From contig NC_083882.1 in assembly GCF_032452875.1 (NCBI RefSeq), forward strand, positions 62,809,614 to 62,873,613: a stretch of 64,000 nt of DNA, written 5' to 3'. The translations under genes and the position numbers were made by a program. This document shows, one piece after another, positions 43,335 to 53,811 of this stretch. Numbering within the stretch: position 1 is the first letter of the stretch; every line of letters starts with the position of its first letter. The notes under the pieces are model-generated. The model did no database searches. It was not told where the DNA came from and was given only the letters and a program-made list of their open reading frames with translations. Origin of the DNA: Bos javanicus (Eukaryota; Chordata; Mammalia; Artiodactyla; Bovidae).

Positions 43335-43560
43335 GCTAAGCTGTGCTCGGCACTGTGTACCGCGAATCAAGCGCTTTACCCGTAGTGACGCGGCTAAGCC
43401 TCGGAACTGCAGTGAGGGAGGTGTAACAACTGTCTCCACTTAACAGATGAGATAACTGAGGCGCAGAGAGCTTAAAGACACTGCTAAGTTCACCCAGCCA
43501 TTCAGTGGCAGAGCTGCAAGTTGAACCCAGACAATCTGGGTGCATGTAATCATTAGTCTA
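43335..43560 (+). mobile_element. MIR SINE, near full length
   Basis: TGTGCTCGGCACTGTGTACC, AACAGATGAGATAACTGAGG, GCTAAGTTCACCCAGCC and CAAGTTGAACCCAGAC. Confidence 0.85.
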
Positions 43561-43658
43561 TATGCTGGTGACCAACCTAGACAGAGGTCTGGAGGGACCT
43601 AGACCAAAGCATTCACACTGGCTGTCTATAGGTGATTTTCCTTTTCTATTTGGCTTTC

Positions 43659-43873
43659 CTATGTATGCAGTGTTAGCTGCTCAATCGTGTCCGACTCTTT
43701 ACAACGTCATGGAATGTAGCTCGCCAAACTCCTCTGTCCATGGGATTCTCCAGGCAAGAATATTAGAGTGGGTAGCCATTCCCTTCTCCAGGGGCTTTTC
43801 CCGACACAGGATCAAACCCAGGTCTCCTGCATTGCAGGTAGATTCTTTACCCTCTGAGCCACCAGGGAAGCCC
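43659..43873 (-). mobile_element. Bov-tA SINE
   Basis: Reversed body (GTTAGCTGCTCAATCGTG) and head (GGATCAAACCCAGG; TGAGCCACCAGGGAAGC). ATTTGGCTTTC at 43648-43658 and 43874-43884 is a perfect 11-bp target duplication. Confidence 0.95.
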
Positions 43874-43884
43874 ATTTGGCTTTC

Positions 43885-44094
43885 TTAGTTTTCTACAAAA
43901 ATATATGTTTTGTGGGGAGAGGGAAAACAATACAAAGAATTATCCTAGAGAAAAGAGAAGGTCCTTGGTGAGTGCATGCTGCCCAGGGCTCTGTTCCAGA
44001 AGGCTTTCACAGAAAATCAGTTTGGAGAGACCGCAGTAGCTCAGGTAGACAGATGGCAGATTTGTCTAAATCATTGATATAAAATGAGAGCTTT
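43885..44094. other. Unique sequence
   Basis: No recognised feature. Confidence 0.4.
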
Positions 44095-44400
44095 ACTTAT
44101 TTACTCATTCGTGTATCGCTTCAATTAGTCATTCATTCCTTCAAAAAAAATATGGAGCTCCTGCCCTGTCCAGGTACTGTGGTGGGTGATGGAGACTCAG
44201 TTATGCTTAAGACAAGGTCACTACTCTCCAGGGCATTTTGATCCCAGGGTAGGGGTGGAGGGAGCTGTGCTTTCAGTTAAGCACCTGGTAACATATTAAG
44301 GAATAAAAGGGTTTGCAAGTCTCTTTCCTCCACCAGAGTTTGCACCCTTGAGGGCAGAGACTGGTACAGATGAATACCTGCCACATATTTCAACCATCCA
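44095..44400. mobile_element. Old LINE-type remnants (L2/CR1 group)
   Basis: CATTCATTCCTTCAAAAAAA with GAGCTCCTGCCCTGTCCAGG, and CACCCTTGAGGGCAGAGAC with CATTCATTCATG, are typical of L2-group ends. Boundaries are approximate. Confidence 0.45.
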
Positions 44401-44439
44401 TTCATTCATGTACTTTTGCATTACCATGTGGCTTTTGAA

Positions 44440-44870
44440 AAGATAGGGTATACATCGAAGGAGCAACCCAGATGGTCATTTCTCCAGGTTGAGCGAGGCA
44501 GAGAAGAGGGTGGTTAGAAAAATCTCCATAGAGACTTAAGCAGAAGTGTAAGAATGGAGAAGGTCTTCTGCCAGGTGGGGAGGGTGCTTCCCGGTAGAGG
44601 GAACAGCATATGAAAAATGACCGTGGTGTGAGAAGTTGCCAGTACATTTAAGGAACCACCAGAAGTTCGGTATGGCTGAAACACAGACTGTATGTCAGAG
44701 GGAGCGAAGACTGGGGGAAGGATAGGAATGGAGGGGTACAAGGCCCAGACTCCAGTGGCCTTTGTCATGCTAAGGACCTGGGACTTACATGTGGTTAAGA
44801 CACAAGGAGAAAGACTCAAAGGATGGAGGGAGGGGTACATGTTCTGATGTGGTTAGGATGTGTGAAGCCT
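44440..44870 (-). mobile_element. Decayed L2/CR1-type LINE, antisense
   Basis: GTAGAGGGAACAGCATATG, GTACAAGGCCCAGACTC and TGCTAAGGACCTGGGAC recall the same old LINE group as 3340-4810. Confidence 0.45.
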
Positions 44871-44892
44871 TCTCCTCCTCCTCCTCCTCCAT
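44870..44892. repeat. (CTC)n microsatellite
   Basis: TTCTCCTCCTCCTCCTCC, about seven trinucleotide units. Confidence 0.9.
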
Positions 44893-44959
44893 TTCCTGTC
44901 TCATAAGCCCTCACCTTCCCTTTTAGAAAGGAGTGAAATGGTGGGAAATGAATCTTTCA

Positions 44960-45310
44960 GGACCTACTATGTGTACCCTGTGCCACCTTTAATCCTTACT
45001 CTGGTAGACATCACCAGCCCCATTTTCCAGATGAGGAAACTGAGGCTCAGAGCTGTTAAGCGGCAGAGCTGAGGTTTGCACAGACATGCATTCAGTTCCA
45101 AAAGCAACGCTCTGCACACTGGGCCAGACAGAACCACTTAATGTGGAACGAAGCTTTTCTCTTCATTAAGTGTTTCATGTACCTAGGCTCATTGGATTCT
45201 TGCCGTGACATGGAGTGGTAATTTGGGCAAGCATCATCATTCTCTTTTTCAGGAGGAAAATTGAGTCAGAGGGGTTCATTGACTCCGTGACAGTGATGTG
45301 AGAGTTTCAG
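44960..45310 (+). mobile_element. Two MIR copies in series
   Basis: The first (about 44960-45115) has TTTCCAGATGAGGAAACTGAGG. The second, more decayed (about 45150-45310), has ATCATCATTCTCTTTTTCAGG and TTGAGTCAGAGGGG. Confidence 0.68.
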
Positions 45311-45639
45311 GATTAGAGACATCCAAAGTACAGAACAGATATCTATCTGAAAACCACACATGGAAACAAAAATAACCCGGAGACGGTTCTCGGTGCAAAG
45401 GGGCAGTTGTGGACATGCCACATACCCACAGGAGATCCTCGGCGTGTGGAGGTTTGCAGCTGGAACAGCCGGAGGGGCCAATCCAAGTGGCTGAGCTAAT
45501 CCCTTCCTTTGCCTTCTGCCTGCTTCCTCTGTCACCTCCAGGGCCCCTCCTGAGGGGACATCTGTAGATTCTCCACGGAATCCCTCATTTAGCCTGAGAC
45601 CCAGCACAAGCCTGGGTGCAGAATGTTGGTGCAATTTTG
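45311..45639. other. Unique sequence
   Basis: The 128-codon minus frame at 45266-45652 has no recognised domain and begins inside MIR sequence. Confidence 0.45.
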
Positions 45640-45850
45640 ACAAGATGCTCACAGAGGTTCAGTGACTAGTTTTAATTAGGCCATCTTTGTTTACGTTTGA
45701 TGTTTATCAGCTAATTGGCATGGCAAGGTGTGAGTCACACAGCTTTCCCCTGGCATGGAATCAGTTTGTCAGAGAAAAAAACCAGGAGAACAAATGATCC
45801 CAATTATGAGAGAACCCACTGGGCTAATTATCCTCCCACTAAGGACAGAA
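45640..45850. other. Strong candidate conserved non-coding element
   Basis: Unique sequence with TTTTAATTAGGCC, TTGTTTACGTTTG (forkhead-like), CAGCTAATTGGCATGG and GGGCTAATTATCC within 200 bp. Four TAATTA-type half sites and a forkhead word in a non-repetitive block are typical of deeply conserved enhancers. Confidence 0.45.
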
Positions 45851-46084
45851 CCTCCCCCCTCCTGCTGTTGCTGCTGCAACTGCGGCTGTGGCTACACCAA
45901 GTGCCCTGGGTCCCCCGCACCCTGCCCCCAGCTCCAGAACTCCAGAAGCCCGGGATCCAGGCCCCCCGCTGGCCGCCTGGACATTTATTCTCTTAAATTC
46001 AGAACTCACATGTCCCCTCCACTCAGACACAGCCAGGCAACGTGTGTCCTTGGACTCAAGATCCTTCTCCCTGTAACCTCTTCC
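45851..46084. other. GC-rich unique sequence
   Basis: Open in several frames on both strands owing to composition. No exon evidence. Confidence 0.4.
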
Positions 46085-46310
46085 GCGAATAATAGCTCAT
46101 GTACGTTGTGCCTTTCCTGTGTGCCATACACTGTCGAAAGCAATTTATAATTCTTTCCCCAATAGCATGATGTCAGGTCTTACTATTACCTCCATTTTAC
46201 AGATGAAGAAACTGAGGTCAGTAGAGATTAAATAAACTGTCCAAGGGCAAGCGACAGAACTAGGATCTGAGCCCACATGATCTTTCATCACAGCACTGGC
46301 TCCTGACCAT
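46085..46310 (+). mobile_element. MIR SINE, near full length
   Basis: AATAATAGCTCATGTACG, TTTTACAGATGAAGAAACTG, AACTAGGATCTGAGCCC. Confidence 0.85.
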
Positions 46311-46424
46311 CCTGGATTCTTGCAATGTCAGAAAGGCCCCAAATCTGATCAGTTAGGATCCTTAGGCAGATTCCTGGGGGGCAACTCTCCTTCTAACTAC
46401 AAAGGTACCATCACCTTCTAGAAC

Positions 46425-46625
46425 AGTGCTGTCCAGAACTTTCTGCAGTGTACTGCTCTGTCCAATGCAGTTACCACTAAGCCACGTGTGGCTACTGAGC
46501 ATGTGATATTGTGGCTAGTGGGACCAAGGAAGTGAATTCTAAATTTTATTTCATCTTAATTTTAACTGAAAGAGCTGCGTGTGGCCCGTAGCTACCCTGA
46601 TGGATAGGACAGTTCTGGCTGGTCA
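46425..46625. mobile_element. hAT-like MER element (copy 1 of 3)
   Basis: ACAGTGCTGTCCAGAAC at one end and TGGATAGGACAGTTCTGG at the other, with CACGTGTGGCTACTGAGC inside. Related copies lie at 51345-51515 and 56558-56775. Confidence 0.65.
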
Positions 46626-47464
46626 GCCCTCATTCTTCAAAGGCAGCCGTTCCCTAATCAACCCTGTGTTTGTGACCCTCCCATCCCCCGCTGCAGCTTT
46701 CTGGCCTCCTAGGGGGCTTTCTTGGTGCAGACAGAGGAACGGAGGTCTCTTCCTTTTCTGCATTCTCCCCCTCCTGCTCTCTAAGCCCCCTCCAGCCGAG
46801 AGGGGCTCGCGTGGAGGAATGCGGCTCGGCTGCCCTTGAGTTGAATGATGATCGTGGACCTTTGGAATGTCCACAAAGCCCCACACCCTCGGCCTCCCCA
46901 GTCTCCCTCCTTTACCGGGTAACAGATGGCCCCAGCTTTCACCAGCCGGGCCTGAGCACATTGTCACTCCCAGCTGAAAGTGAAATATTCAGTGGCATTT
47001 AAATTAAATAGACTCTAATGCTTCAGTAATATTAATTACGTTTTCATTCATCCCTGGCCTAATAAATCAATGCGGAAAGAGGGGAAGCTCAGGAGGCTGG
47101 CAGCCGAGTGGGGCCACCGGGCCTTTGTGTGAGCCCGCACACAATGCCCCCATTCTTACCGGGCCGCGCTTGCCCCTGCAAACATCTGTGCTCAGCCCCT
47201 CTCGAGGAGGAGCCAAAGGGGTAACATTTACACTCTGCTCATCCAATTTGTCCCAGCACCAGGGCCTGAGTCAACGGGAAATGTGAAGGCCATGCTGAAA
47301 ATAACATGCAGGACTCCAATGCCTGTGTGTTTGGAAGCTGGGATGTTTGCAAAATCTCTGGGCCAGAGGGTTAGGGGGCTGATGGAGAGAGGAGGTGCTG
47401 TCAGACTTCGAGGTGCAGGACTGTGCTGGCTTAGCTTTGACTGTGGGAGGAAGGTAGGAAGGGG
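46626..47464. other. Unique block; strong conserved-element candidate at 46840-47280
   Basis: The centre at 46975-47080 reads as dense AT-rich regulatory sequence (CATTTAAATTAAATAG, AATATTAATTACG, CCTAATAAATCAATGCGG), flanked by GC-rich complex DNA. Frames on both strands at 46579-46967 lack domains. Confidence 0.45.
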
Positions 47465-47860
47465 GAAATAACAGCTACCATGAAATGAATGCTTATTATG
47501 TGCCAGGAACTGTGGCAAGCACTTTATCTTTATTTTTTAAACAAGGTTTGTTTACTTATTTATTTCTTGGCTGCGCCACGTCTTAGCTGTGGCATGCAGG
47601 ATCTAGTTCCCTGACCTGGGATTGAGCCACAGTCCCCTGCCCTGGGGATGTGGAGTCTTAGCTACTGGACAGCCATGCAAGTCCCTGTGCTAAGCACTTT
47701 TATTTTATTCATTCATTGTATTTATTTATTTCATACGATAATCTGGCATTAAATACCAACTATTATTGGCCCATTTTACAGATGACAAATTTATCTGTGG
47801 TTGAGTCAGAGAAATTGAGAAACTTGCTATGGTTCCAGCTCATGTCTTTGTGACTCCAAA
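47465..47860 (+). mobile_element. MIR SINE split by a CHR SINE
   Basis: GAATGCTTATTATGTGCCAGG and GGCAAGCACTTTATC precede the insert. CTAAGCACTTTTATTTTATTC and GGCCCATTTTACAGATGAC follow it. Confidence 0.8.
47533..47690 (-). mobile_element. CHR-type SINE, short form, in MIR
   Basis: Reversed tail TTATTTATTTCTTGGCTGCG, TAGTTCCCTGACCTGGG, head TACTGGACAGCCATGCAAG. AAGCACTTTATCTTTA before and AAGCACTTTTATTTTA after are a decayed target duplication. Confidence 0.85.
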
Positions 47861-48369
47861 AGTCCACAATCTTCACCTCTAGATGTACTCTTACCAGAAA
47901 AAAAATACAGAAGAAAGGAAGGGGTCGCAAGGGGTGTGTTTTAGGCAGAGGGCAAGAGGCCAACATTTGAGAAGTTTGCAATGCTCCTCTTGGTTTCGGA
48001 GGGATTTTGCCTTTGGGGAGGTCTGTCCCTACCCACCGGAGTCCCCACCCCACTCCGGGGCTATACATATGTAAAAGAAGCCAATAAAACAGTGAGAGAG
48101 GCTGCCCTCCTAAATCTTCAGGGGACAAAACCTCCCACTTGTGATGCTTCAAAGCTGCCCAGAGCTACCAGTTTACCTCCAGAAGTCCTCACTCAATGCC
48201 TCTGATTGGAAAATAAATAGCCTTGCACATAAAAACCACAGGCCAATTGTAAGCCTGGGGAATGGGAAAGTGCCGGGCATGGACCACTGCGCACCAGCCC
48301 AGGGCCAGCTCTCCCCAGGCTGCCGAGGCGAGGGCCCAGTGGAAAGGGAGATTTCAAAACGGCCCCTGA
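47861..48369. other. Unique sequence
   Basis: No gene or repeat recognised. Confidence 0.4.
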
Positions 48370-48890
48370 GATTTCTTTAAAGAGATATAACTGACCTATA
48401 ACATTGTTTTTTGTTTGTTTGTTTGTTTTACTTTACAATATTGTATTGGTTTTGCCATACATCAACATGAATCCACCACGGGTGTACACGTGTTCCCCAT
48501 CCTGAACCCGCCTCCCACCTCCCTCCCCATACCATCCCTCTGGGTCATCCCAGTGCACCAGCCCCAAGCATCCTGTATCCTGCATCAGACTTATAACATT
48601 GTATTAACTTCATGTGTACAACATAATGATTCAATATAGTGTGAAATGATAGAAAGATTTAAAAAAACAGGTAAACAAATGTTAAATTCTACAACTTATT
48701 GCAGAAAAACTAAGAAACACATATAAGCAGAAGGAAGGGAAAACATCACCTGAGTCCTCCTGCCCCATTTTGAACTTTTGGATGAAATGTGGTTTACTGA
48801 ATTAATCCCCACTGTTGGATATTTGACTTGTTTTTATTTTTCCTATTTCACAAACAGTGCTATAATGAATTTCTTTGTGGCTAAATTGAG
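48370..48890 (-). mobile_element. Old L1 sequence, antisense, interrupted
   Basis: AGATATAACTGACCTATAAC and, after the insert, CTTCATGTGTACAACATAATG form one reversed L1 3' end. A second old L1-like piece (AACAGTGCTATAATGAATTTC) runs to the BovB, with the likely continuation at 49692-49800. Confidence 0.68.
48408..48587 (-). mobile_element. Young L1 3' end nested in older L1
   Basis: GTTT repeats (reversed tail), TTTACAATATTGTATTGG, ACATCAACATGAATCC and GTCATCCCAGTGCACC. GACCTATAACATTGT (48393-48407) and GACTTATAACATTGT (48588-48602) form a 15-bp target duplication with one mismatch. Confidence 0.93.
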
Positions 48891-49691
48891 TTGTATAACC
48901 TCAGAGGTGCATAACCTCACATATGCAGATGACACCACCCTTATGGCAGAAAGCAAAGAGGAACTAAAGAACCTCTTGATGAAGGTGAAAGAGGAGAGTG
49001 AAAAGGCTGGTTTAAAATTCAACATTCAGAAAACTAAGATCATGGCATCCAGTTCCATCACTTCATGACAAATAGATGGGAAAACAATGGAAACGGTGAC
49101 AGACTTTATTTTCTTGGGCTCCAAAATCACAGTAAACTGACTGCAGCCATTAAAAGACACTTGCTCCTTGGAAGAAAAGCTATAACCAACCTAGACAGCA
49201 TATTAAAAAGCAGAGCCATTACTTTACCAACAAAGGGCCATATAGTCAAAGCTATGATTTTTCCAGTAGTCGTATATGGATGTGAGAGCTGGACCATAAA
49301 GAAGACTGAGCACCAAAGAATTGATGCTTTTGAACTGTGGTGTTGGGGAAGACTCTTGAGAATCCTTTGGACTGCAAGGAGATCCAACCAGTCCATCCTA
49401 AAGGAAATCAATCCTGAATATTCATTGGAGGGATTGATGCTGAAGCTCTAATACTTTGGCCACCTGATGCAAAGAGTCAACTCATTGGGAAAGACTCTGA
49501 TGCTGAGAAAGATTGAGGGCAGGAGGAAAGGGGATGACAGAGGAAGAGATGGTTGGATGGCATCACTAATTCGATGGACATGAATTTGAGCAAGTTCCAG
49601 GAGATAGTGATGGACAGGGAAGCTTGGGGTGCTGCAGTCCATTGGGTCACAAAGAGTCGGACATGACTGAGTGACTGAACAATAGCAACAA
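48890..49691 (+). mobile_element. BovB (RTE) LINE 3' 0.8 kb, sense
   Basis: The frame at 48778-49068 contains the reverse transcriptase box YADDTTLMAESKEEL. The frame at 49065-49451 continues with YGCESWT and the basic ARRSNQSILKE region. A frameshift or stop near 49067 breaks the ORF, so the copy is dead. It ends CATGACTGAGTGACTGAAC. AAATTGAG before and after suggests the target duplication. Confidence 0.92.
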
Positions 49692-49814
49692 CAAAATTGA
49701 GGTGCACACACATTCGGGATAAGTATCTTAGAATAAATTTTTCAAAGAGAAATTGCTAAGTCAAGGCAAATATACATGCGTATTTTGAAGGCAGAAATCC
49801 CAAGTGTCTGTTGT

Positions 49815-50012
49815 GTGTGTTTGTGTTATTCGCTCAGTCGTGTCTGACTATGTGCGACCCCATGGACTGTAGCTTGCCTGGCTCCTCTGTCTGTGTAATT
49901 CTCCAGGCAAGAATACTGGAATGCACTGCCATTCCCTTCTCTAGGGATCTTCCCAACCCAGGGATCGAATCCAGGGCTCCCACATGGTAGGCAGATTCCT
50001 TACCATCTGAGC
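49815..50012 (-). mobile_element. Bov-tA SINE
   Basis: Reversed body (ATTCGCTCAGTCGTGTC) and head (GGGATCGAATCCAGG). The head end is slightly truncated at CATCTGAGC. Confidence 0.9.
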
Positions 50013-50139
50013 ATCTGTTAGGAATTTTTTAAAAAATGATATGGAAAGAAAGTATCAACCCCAGACCCAATTCCTACCCAGTGTAAACATCCTCACCCTC
50101 TGTCACTGAGGCTTGATACTTAAGGCAGGTTTGATTGTG

Positions 50140-50510
50140 CAAGTTCAAGCTCTGGAACCATCTAGTCAGCATGTTGGTGATTATGATTCAGCATCTGCAG
50201 CTCCAAGATGAGGGCAGCAGCAGGTCCTGAAACTCTTCCCTTCAGTGTCCCACAAGAAGCAGCTGAATAAAGTGTCCCAGCCTGTGGTCTCTGGAGTCAG
50301 CCTAGATTCAGCATGAGCTCCACCTCTGACAGGCTGATGTCCCAAGGGAAATCATCCATCCTCTCTGAATCTCAGTTCCCCGTCTGCAAATTAATGGGTA
50401 ATGATGGTGTCTTATCTTATCTCTGTGAAGATTTTACATGTAAAACACTTAGTACAGCGCCTGATACATGGTAAACATTCATCCAACGTTGGCTACTATA
50501 CTGTTATTAA
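50140..50510 (+). mobile_element. MIR SINE, degenerate, discontinuous
   Basis: The clear part is 50310-50510: CTGAATCTCAGTTCCCC, TTAGTACAGCGCCTGATAC and CATGGTAAACATTCATCC. An earlier part near 50140 is weaker. Confidence 0.65.
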
Positions 50511-50518
50511 ACTGATCA

Positions 50519-50803
50519 AAATCAACCCTGAATATTCATTGGAAGGTCTGATGCTGAAGCTGAAGCTCCAGTACTTTGACCACCTGATACAGAGGTGACT
50601 CATTGGAAAAGACTCTGATGCTGGGAAAGATTGAGGACAGGAGGAGAAGGGGGTGACAAGGGATGAGATGGTTGGATGGCATCATTGACTCAATGGACAT
50701 GAGTTTGAGCAAGCTCCAGGAGATAGTGAAGGGCAGGGAAACCTGGCGTGCTGCAGTCTATGGGGTCACAAAGAGTTGGATACGACTTAGCGACTGAACA
50801 ACG
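50519..50803 (+). mobile_element. BovB LINE 3' end
   Basis: AATCAACCCTGAATATTC, GACTCTGATGCTGGGAAAG, TACGACTTAGCGACTGAAC. Confidence 0.92.
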
Positions 50804-51344
50804 ACAATTAATGTGCTATTCAACCAACCTTATTTATTCGAGTCTTGGAATTTTCTTGAAGGCAGCAAGAGATACCATGAATTGCACCCTATTTAATGTA
50901 ATGCTTACTTTACATGGGAGGCGATTGAACTCAATCTAATATCCATGGAGGCCCTGCCACGAGATGAATAGTGTTATGCCCTGTGGGGGAAGAGGAGATA
51001 AATGTGTCTCCAGGAACCCACTGGCTGGGTGTGGAGTTGGAAACATGCATTAGTAACTCAGGCCTAAGGCTGCATGCTGCCAACGACGTAGAGAGGTGTA
51101 AACAGCGTGTGTGGCTGAGGCATATTTGAGCTGTACCATTTCTTATGGAAGGAGGGACTTGACGTGGAAATCAGGGAGGTCCAATAACTTGTCTAAAATC
51201 ACAGAGTTACTAAGACATGAAGCTGAGATTAGACTTTGGTCTGTCTGGTTAAAAAATTCATATTTGTTTACTTCATACTAACAAGCAGATAAAGGTCAAA
51301 ACCACTCTAGAGTAGAATGAGACCATCTAACAGAATTTGCTGTG
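50804..51344. other. Mostly unique sequence
   Basis: A MIR-like piece (GTCTAAAATCACAGAGTTAC) lies near 51165-51250. Otherwise nothing recognised. Confidence 0.45.
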
Positions 51345-51515
51345 ATGATGGAAATTTTCTCTATCTACGCTATCCAATATGGCAACCCCTAGCTGCATGT
51401 GGCTACTTAGCACTTGAAATGTAGTTAGTTTGAGTGAATCCAAAATCCATTTATGATTTTTCAATTTTATTTAAATGTGGTTAGCGGCTGCTGTGTCAGA
51501 GAGTACACCTCTAGA
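51345..51515. mobile_element. hAT-like MER element (copy 2 of 3)
   Basis: GATGGAAATTTTCTCTATC, GCTGCATGTGGCTACTTAGC, CACTTGAAATGTAG. Same family as 46425 and 56558. Confidence 0.65.
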
Positions 51516-52184
51516 CAGAGAAAGCTGATTTAAAGAGTTAATGTTGATGATTAATGCTTTCAATGACCAGGAAGGTAAGACATTTTAAGAAATAAAAAAT
51601 GAAAAGGAAATCAGACTGTAATTTGAAAGGCACCATTCATAATAATTTAAAAAATAGTTTTCATGGAAGCCAAATATTTTTCCACCCTTGGAGCAACGCA
51701 TCCATTTGGTTGATGTGCTCTGACCATGCCATCTTTGTGGCTCTTTGTCAAACAGCTTGGGGCCAAGCCAGAGCCCATGGGGAGGGTTCCCTTTGGCAAA
51801 TGCACTCTCCCTTCTTTTCTGTTTTGTATTTGGCATTAAACCGAGTAACTGTCTCATGCTGAAACCACCACACGTATCTAATTCCCATTTTGTTCTCTGT
51901 CAGATTCAGGCAGAGAGCTGATAGAAGAGCTGACACTTTCAGGTCAGAGAAGACTTCCTATCTGTAGTTCTTAATGGCTGGAGCTGTGCAAAGACGCACT
52001 AGGCAACCTCAGGGGGAGGTGAGTCTCCCATCAGGGAAAGTGTTCAAGCACGGACTCAACAATGATGGGTACGTCGTATCAAGGTTGTGAATGTCAGATG
52101 AGAGCGGAGGGGCAGTTGGACTAAAAGGGCTTTTATGTTATTTCTAACTCTCAAAGTCAGGCTCTTTGTAAAGCAGGCAACTTT
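51516..52184. other. Unique block; conserved-element candidate at 51640-51950
   Basis: Complex unique sequence with CATCCATTTGGTTGATGTG, TTGGCAAATGCACTC and GGCATTAAACCGAG. No young repeat is inserted. Small frames on both strands show no domain. Confidence 0.38.
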
Positions 52185-52345
52185 TGTCCTGTAAAAGTCT
52201 TCCTCTGTCCATATCCCACTGTTATGTTCCGACTAGGAACCCCCTGAGATCAGGATTGTCTCATAATCGCCCCTGTGTTACTGGGCCAGGCATGGAACTT
52301 GGCACACGGAATGTGTTCAGAAAACGCTTGTTGTTGCTGAAAGAT
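52185..52345 (+). mobile_element. L2 3' end
   Basis: GGAACCCCCTGAGATCAGGATTG, GGGCCAGGCATGGAACTTGG and AACGCTTGTTGTTGCTG match the L2 tail. Confidence 0.68.
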
Positions 52346-52439
52346 CATTCAGATCTTGACATCTTAACCTAAACATAAACTGGGAGTCTTCATTTGCTCT
52401 GATGAGAGGAAACACCCAGCCCTAGGAGGTAAAAGAGAG

Positions 52440-52680
52440 GGCACTCTGAGTTACAGAGTGTCTGCTATAGGCTGGGTATTGTGGTGGTGCATTTGCACAC
52501 ATTTTATAGCACAATATCCATAAACTTAGAAAGCAATTATCCTTCAATTAAAAAATAAATTAAAAAAAGAAGAGGCATTAATATACCCATTTTATAGATA
52601 AGGGAGCTGAGGCTTGACAAGGAAGTAATCCGTAATCACATAGATAGTTAAGCAACTGGGGTGACAGTCAACAGCCTTTA
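52440..52680 (+). mobile_element. MIR SINE split by an L1 tail
   Basis: TACAGAGTGTCTGCTATAGG and TTGCACACATTTTATAGC, then the insert, then ATACCCATTTTATAGATAAGG and GAGGCTTGACAAGG. Confidence 0.75.
52505..52570 (+). mobile_element. Very short L1 3' tail in MIR
   Basis: AGAAAGCAATTATCCTTCAATT plus A-rich end matches the last bases of the ruminant L1 tail at 30205-30296. Confidence 0.7.
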
Positions 52681-53039
52681 TTACTAATCTTAAACTGGTT
52701 TGTGGGGCAAGTGAATTAAAACATTAGGAGGGATCACTGTTGATGACACCAAGAGACTGGAGAGACATCTTAGGCAACATGATGATATCTCAGTGCTGAA
52801 GAGGTAGGGAGATATCTTCTGCTTCTTTACCAAAGAAACCACCGTGTCCTAGGGGCTCACAGCGATACAGGACCAGAGCAGACAACACCGTCTCCTCATC
52901 TCACCCCTCTCACCCCAATTCTGAAAAATCTTCACCTGACCATGGGAACCCATAGATTGGTGTCTTTAAACTTCTAAAGAATTACTTCAAATGCAAGACC
53001 CCCCTTTTTTTCAGCTCCCTCCCACTGACCAAATTTTCA
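52681..53039. other. Unique sequence
   Basis: No recognised feature. Confidence 0.4.
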
Positions 53040-53280
53040 AAGTCCACTTAAGATGTATTAACCAAGACTCTGTAGTAAGTGGCAGAAACCCATTTCAGAG
53101 TGGTTTAATGATAAAAGTGGCTCGTGGTGCTGCGAAGGCAAGCCTTCGGGTGTGGCTGCTGATGTGCCCAGGTGATGGTATTATAGAAATCTCTCTCATA
53201 TATCTTTGACTCCCCTTCCTTCTGTTTTGGCTCCATTATCAGGGATGGCCAGTAGGGACTCCAGATTTACTTCTTACCTG
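53040..53280 (+). mobile_element. Old unclassified repeat fragment
   Basis: GGCAGAAACCCATTTCAGAG and GGTTTAATGATAAAAG, then CAGGTGATGGTATTATAG resemble the start of the family at 53812-54260. Confidence 0.4.
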
Positions 53281-53614
53281 CGTAGCATTTTCAGCCAACC
53301 TTCCTCCAATAGTTCTAGAATTGAAAGAAAGGCAGTGCAATACACACTGTTGAAACCATGAGCTGCCTCGTGCCAGTCTGTGCGGGGTTTGACAGATGTC
53401 AAAGATGACTGTGTTTCCCTCGAAATTTTAAAACATCCTGAGGCAGGCCTGAAGGTCCTCGCGGCACTCCAGAGCATTTTGATGCGCTGCTCGGGACAGA
53501 AGGTTGTGGGGCTCCCTTCTCCCATATGACCTGCTGCTTCTCTCCCTTCCCTAATCCAAGGCCTCATCTCTTCACGCCAGAGAGTAGTGTTTGGAGCTTT
53601 TGTAAATTTGTCAC
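53281..53614. other. Unique sequence
   Basis: A 97-codon minus frame (53274-53567) carries no recognised domain. Confidence 0.4.
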
Positions 53615-53790
53615 TTGAAGTAGGTTACTTTTTCTTTTTAATCCTTAGTTATCTCTTGGTAAGTGGTAATTATGCTATCTACCTTGTAGGGCTGTTGTGA
53701 AGATTAAATGAGATTCTGTATTTAATGTCGCTGAGCACAGTGCCTGGAGATATCGGCGTTCAGAGTTGGAGCTATTGTTTTCCTTCTTTT
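53615..53790 (+). mobile_element. MIR SINE (3' part)
   Basis: GCTATCTACCTTGTAGGGCTG, AAGATTAAATGAGATTCTG and CTGAGCACAGTGCCTGG. Confidence 0.8.
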
Positions 53791-53811
53791 TATTATTACT
53801 ATTAATATATG

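Noticed and set aside
46579..46967. Possible CpG-island promoter
   Set aside because: The segment is GC-rich but CpG dinucleotides are too few by eye, and no first-exon structure is visible.
48778..49451. Two linked frames with reverse transcriptase motifs, as a possible gene
   Set aside because: They are BovB ORF sequence in a 5'-truncated copy broken near 49067. No intact protein is encoded.
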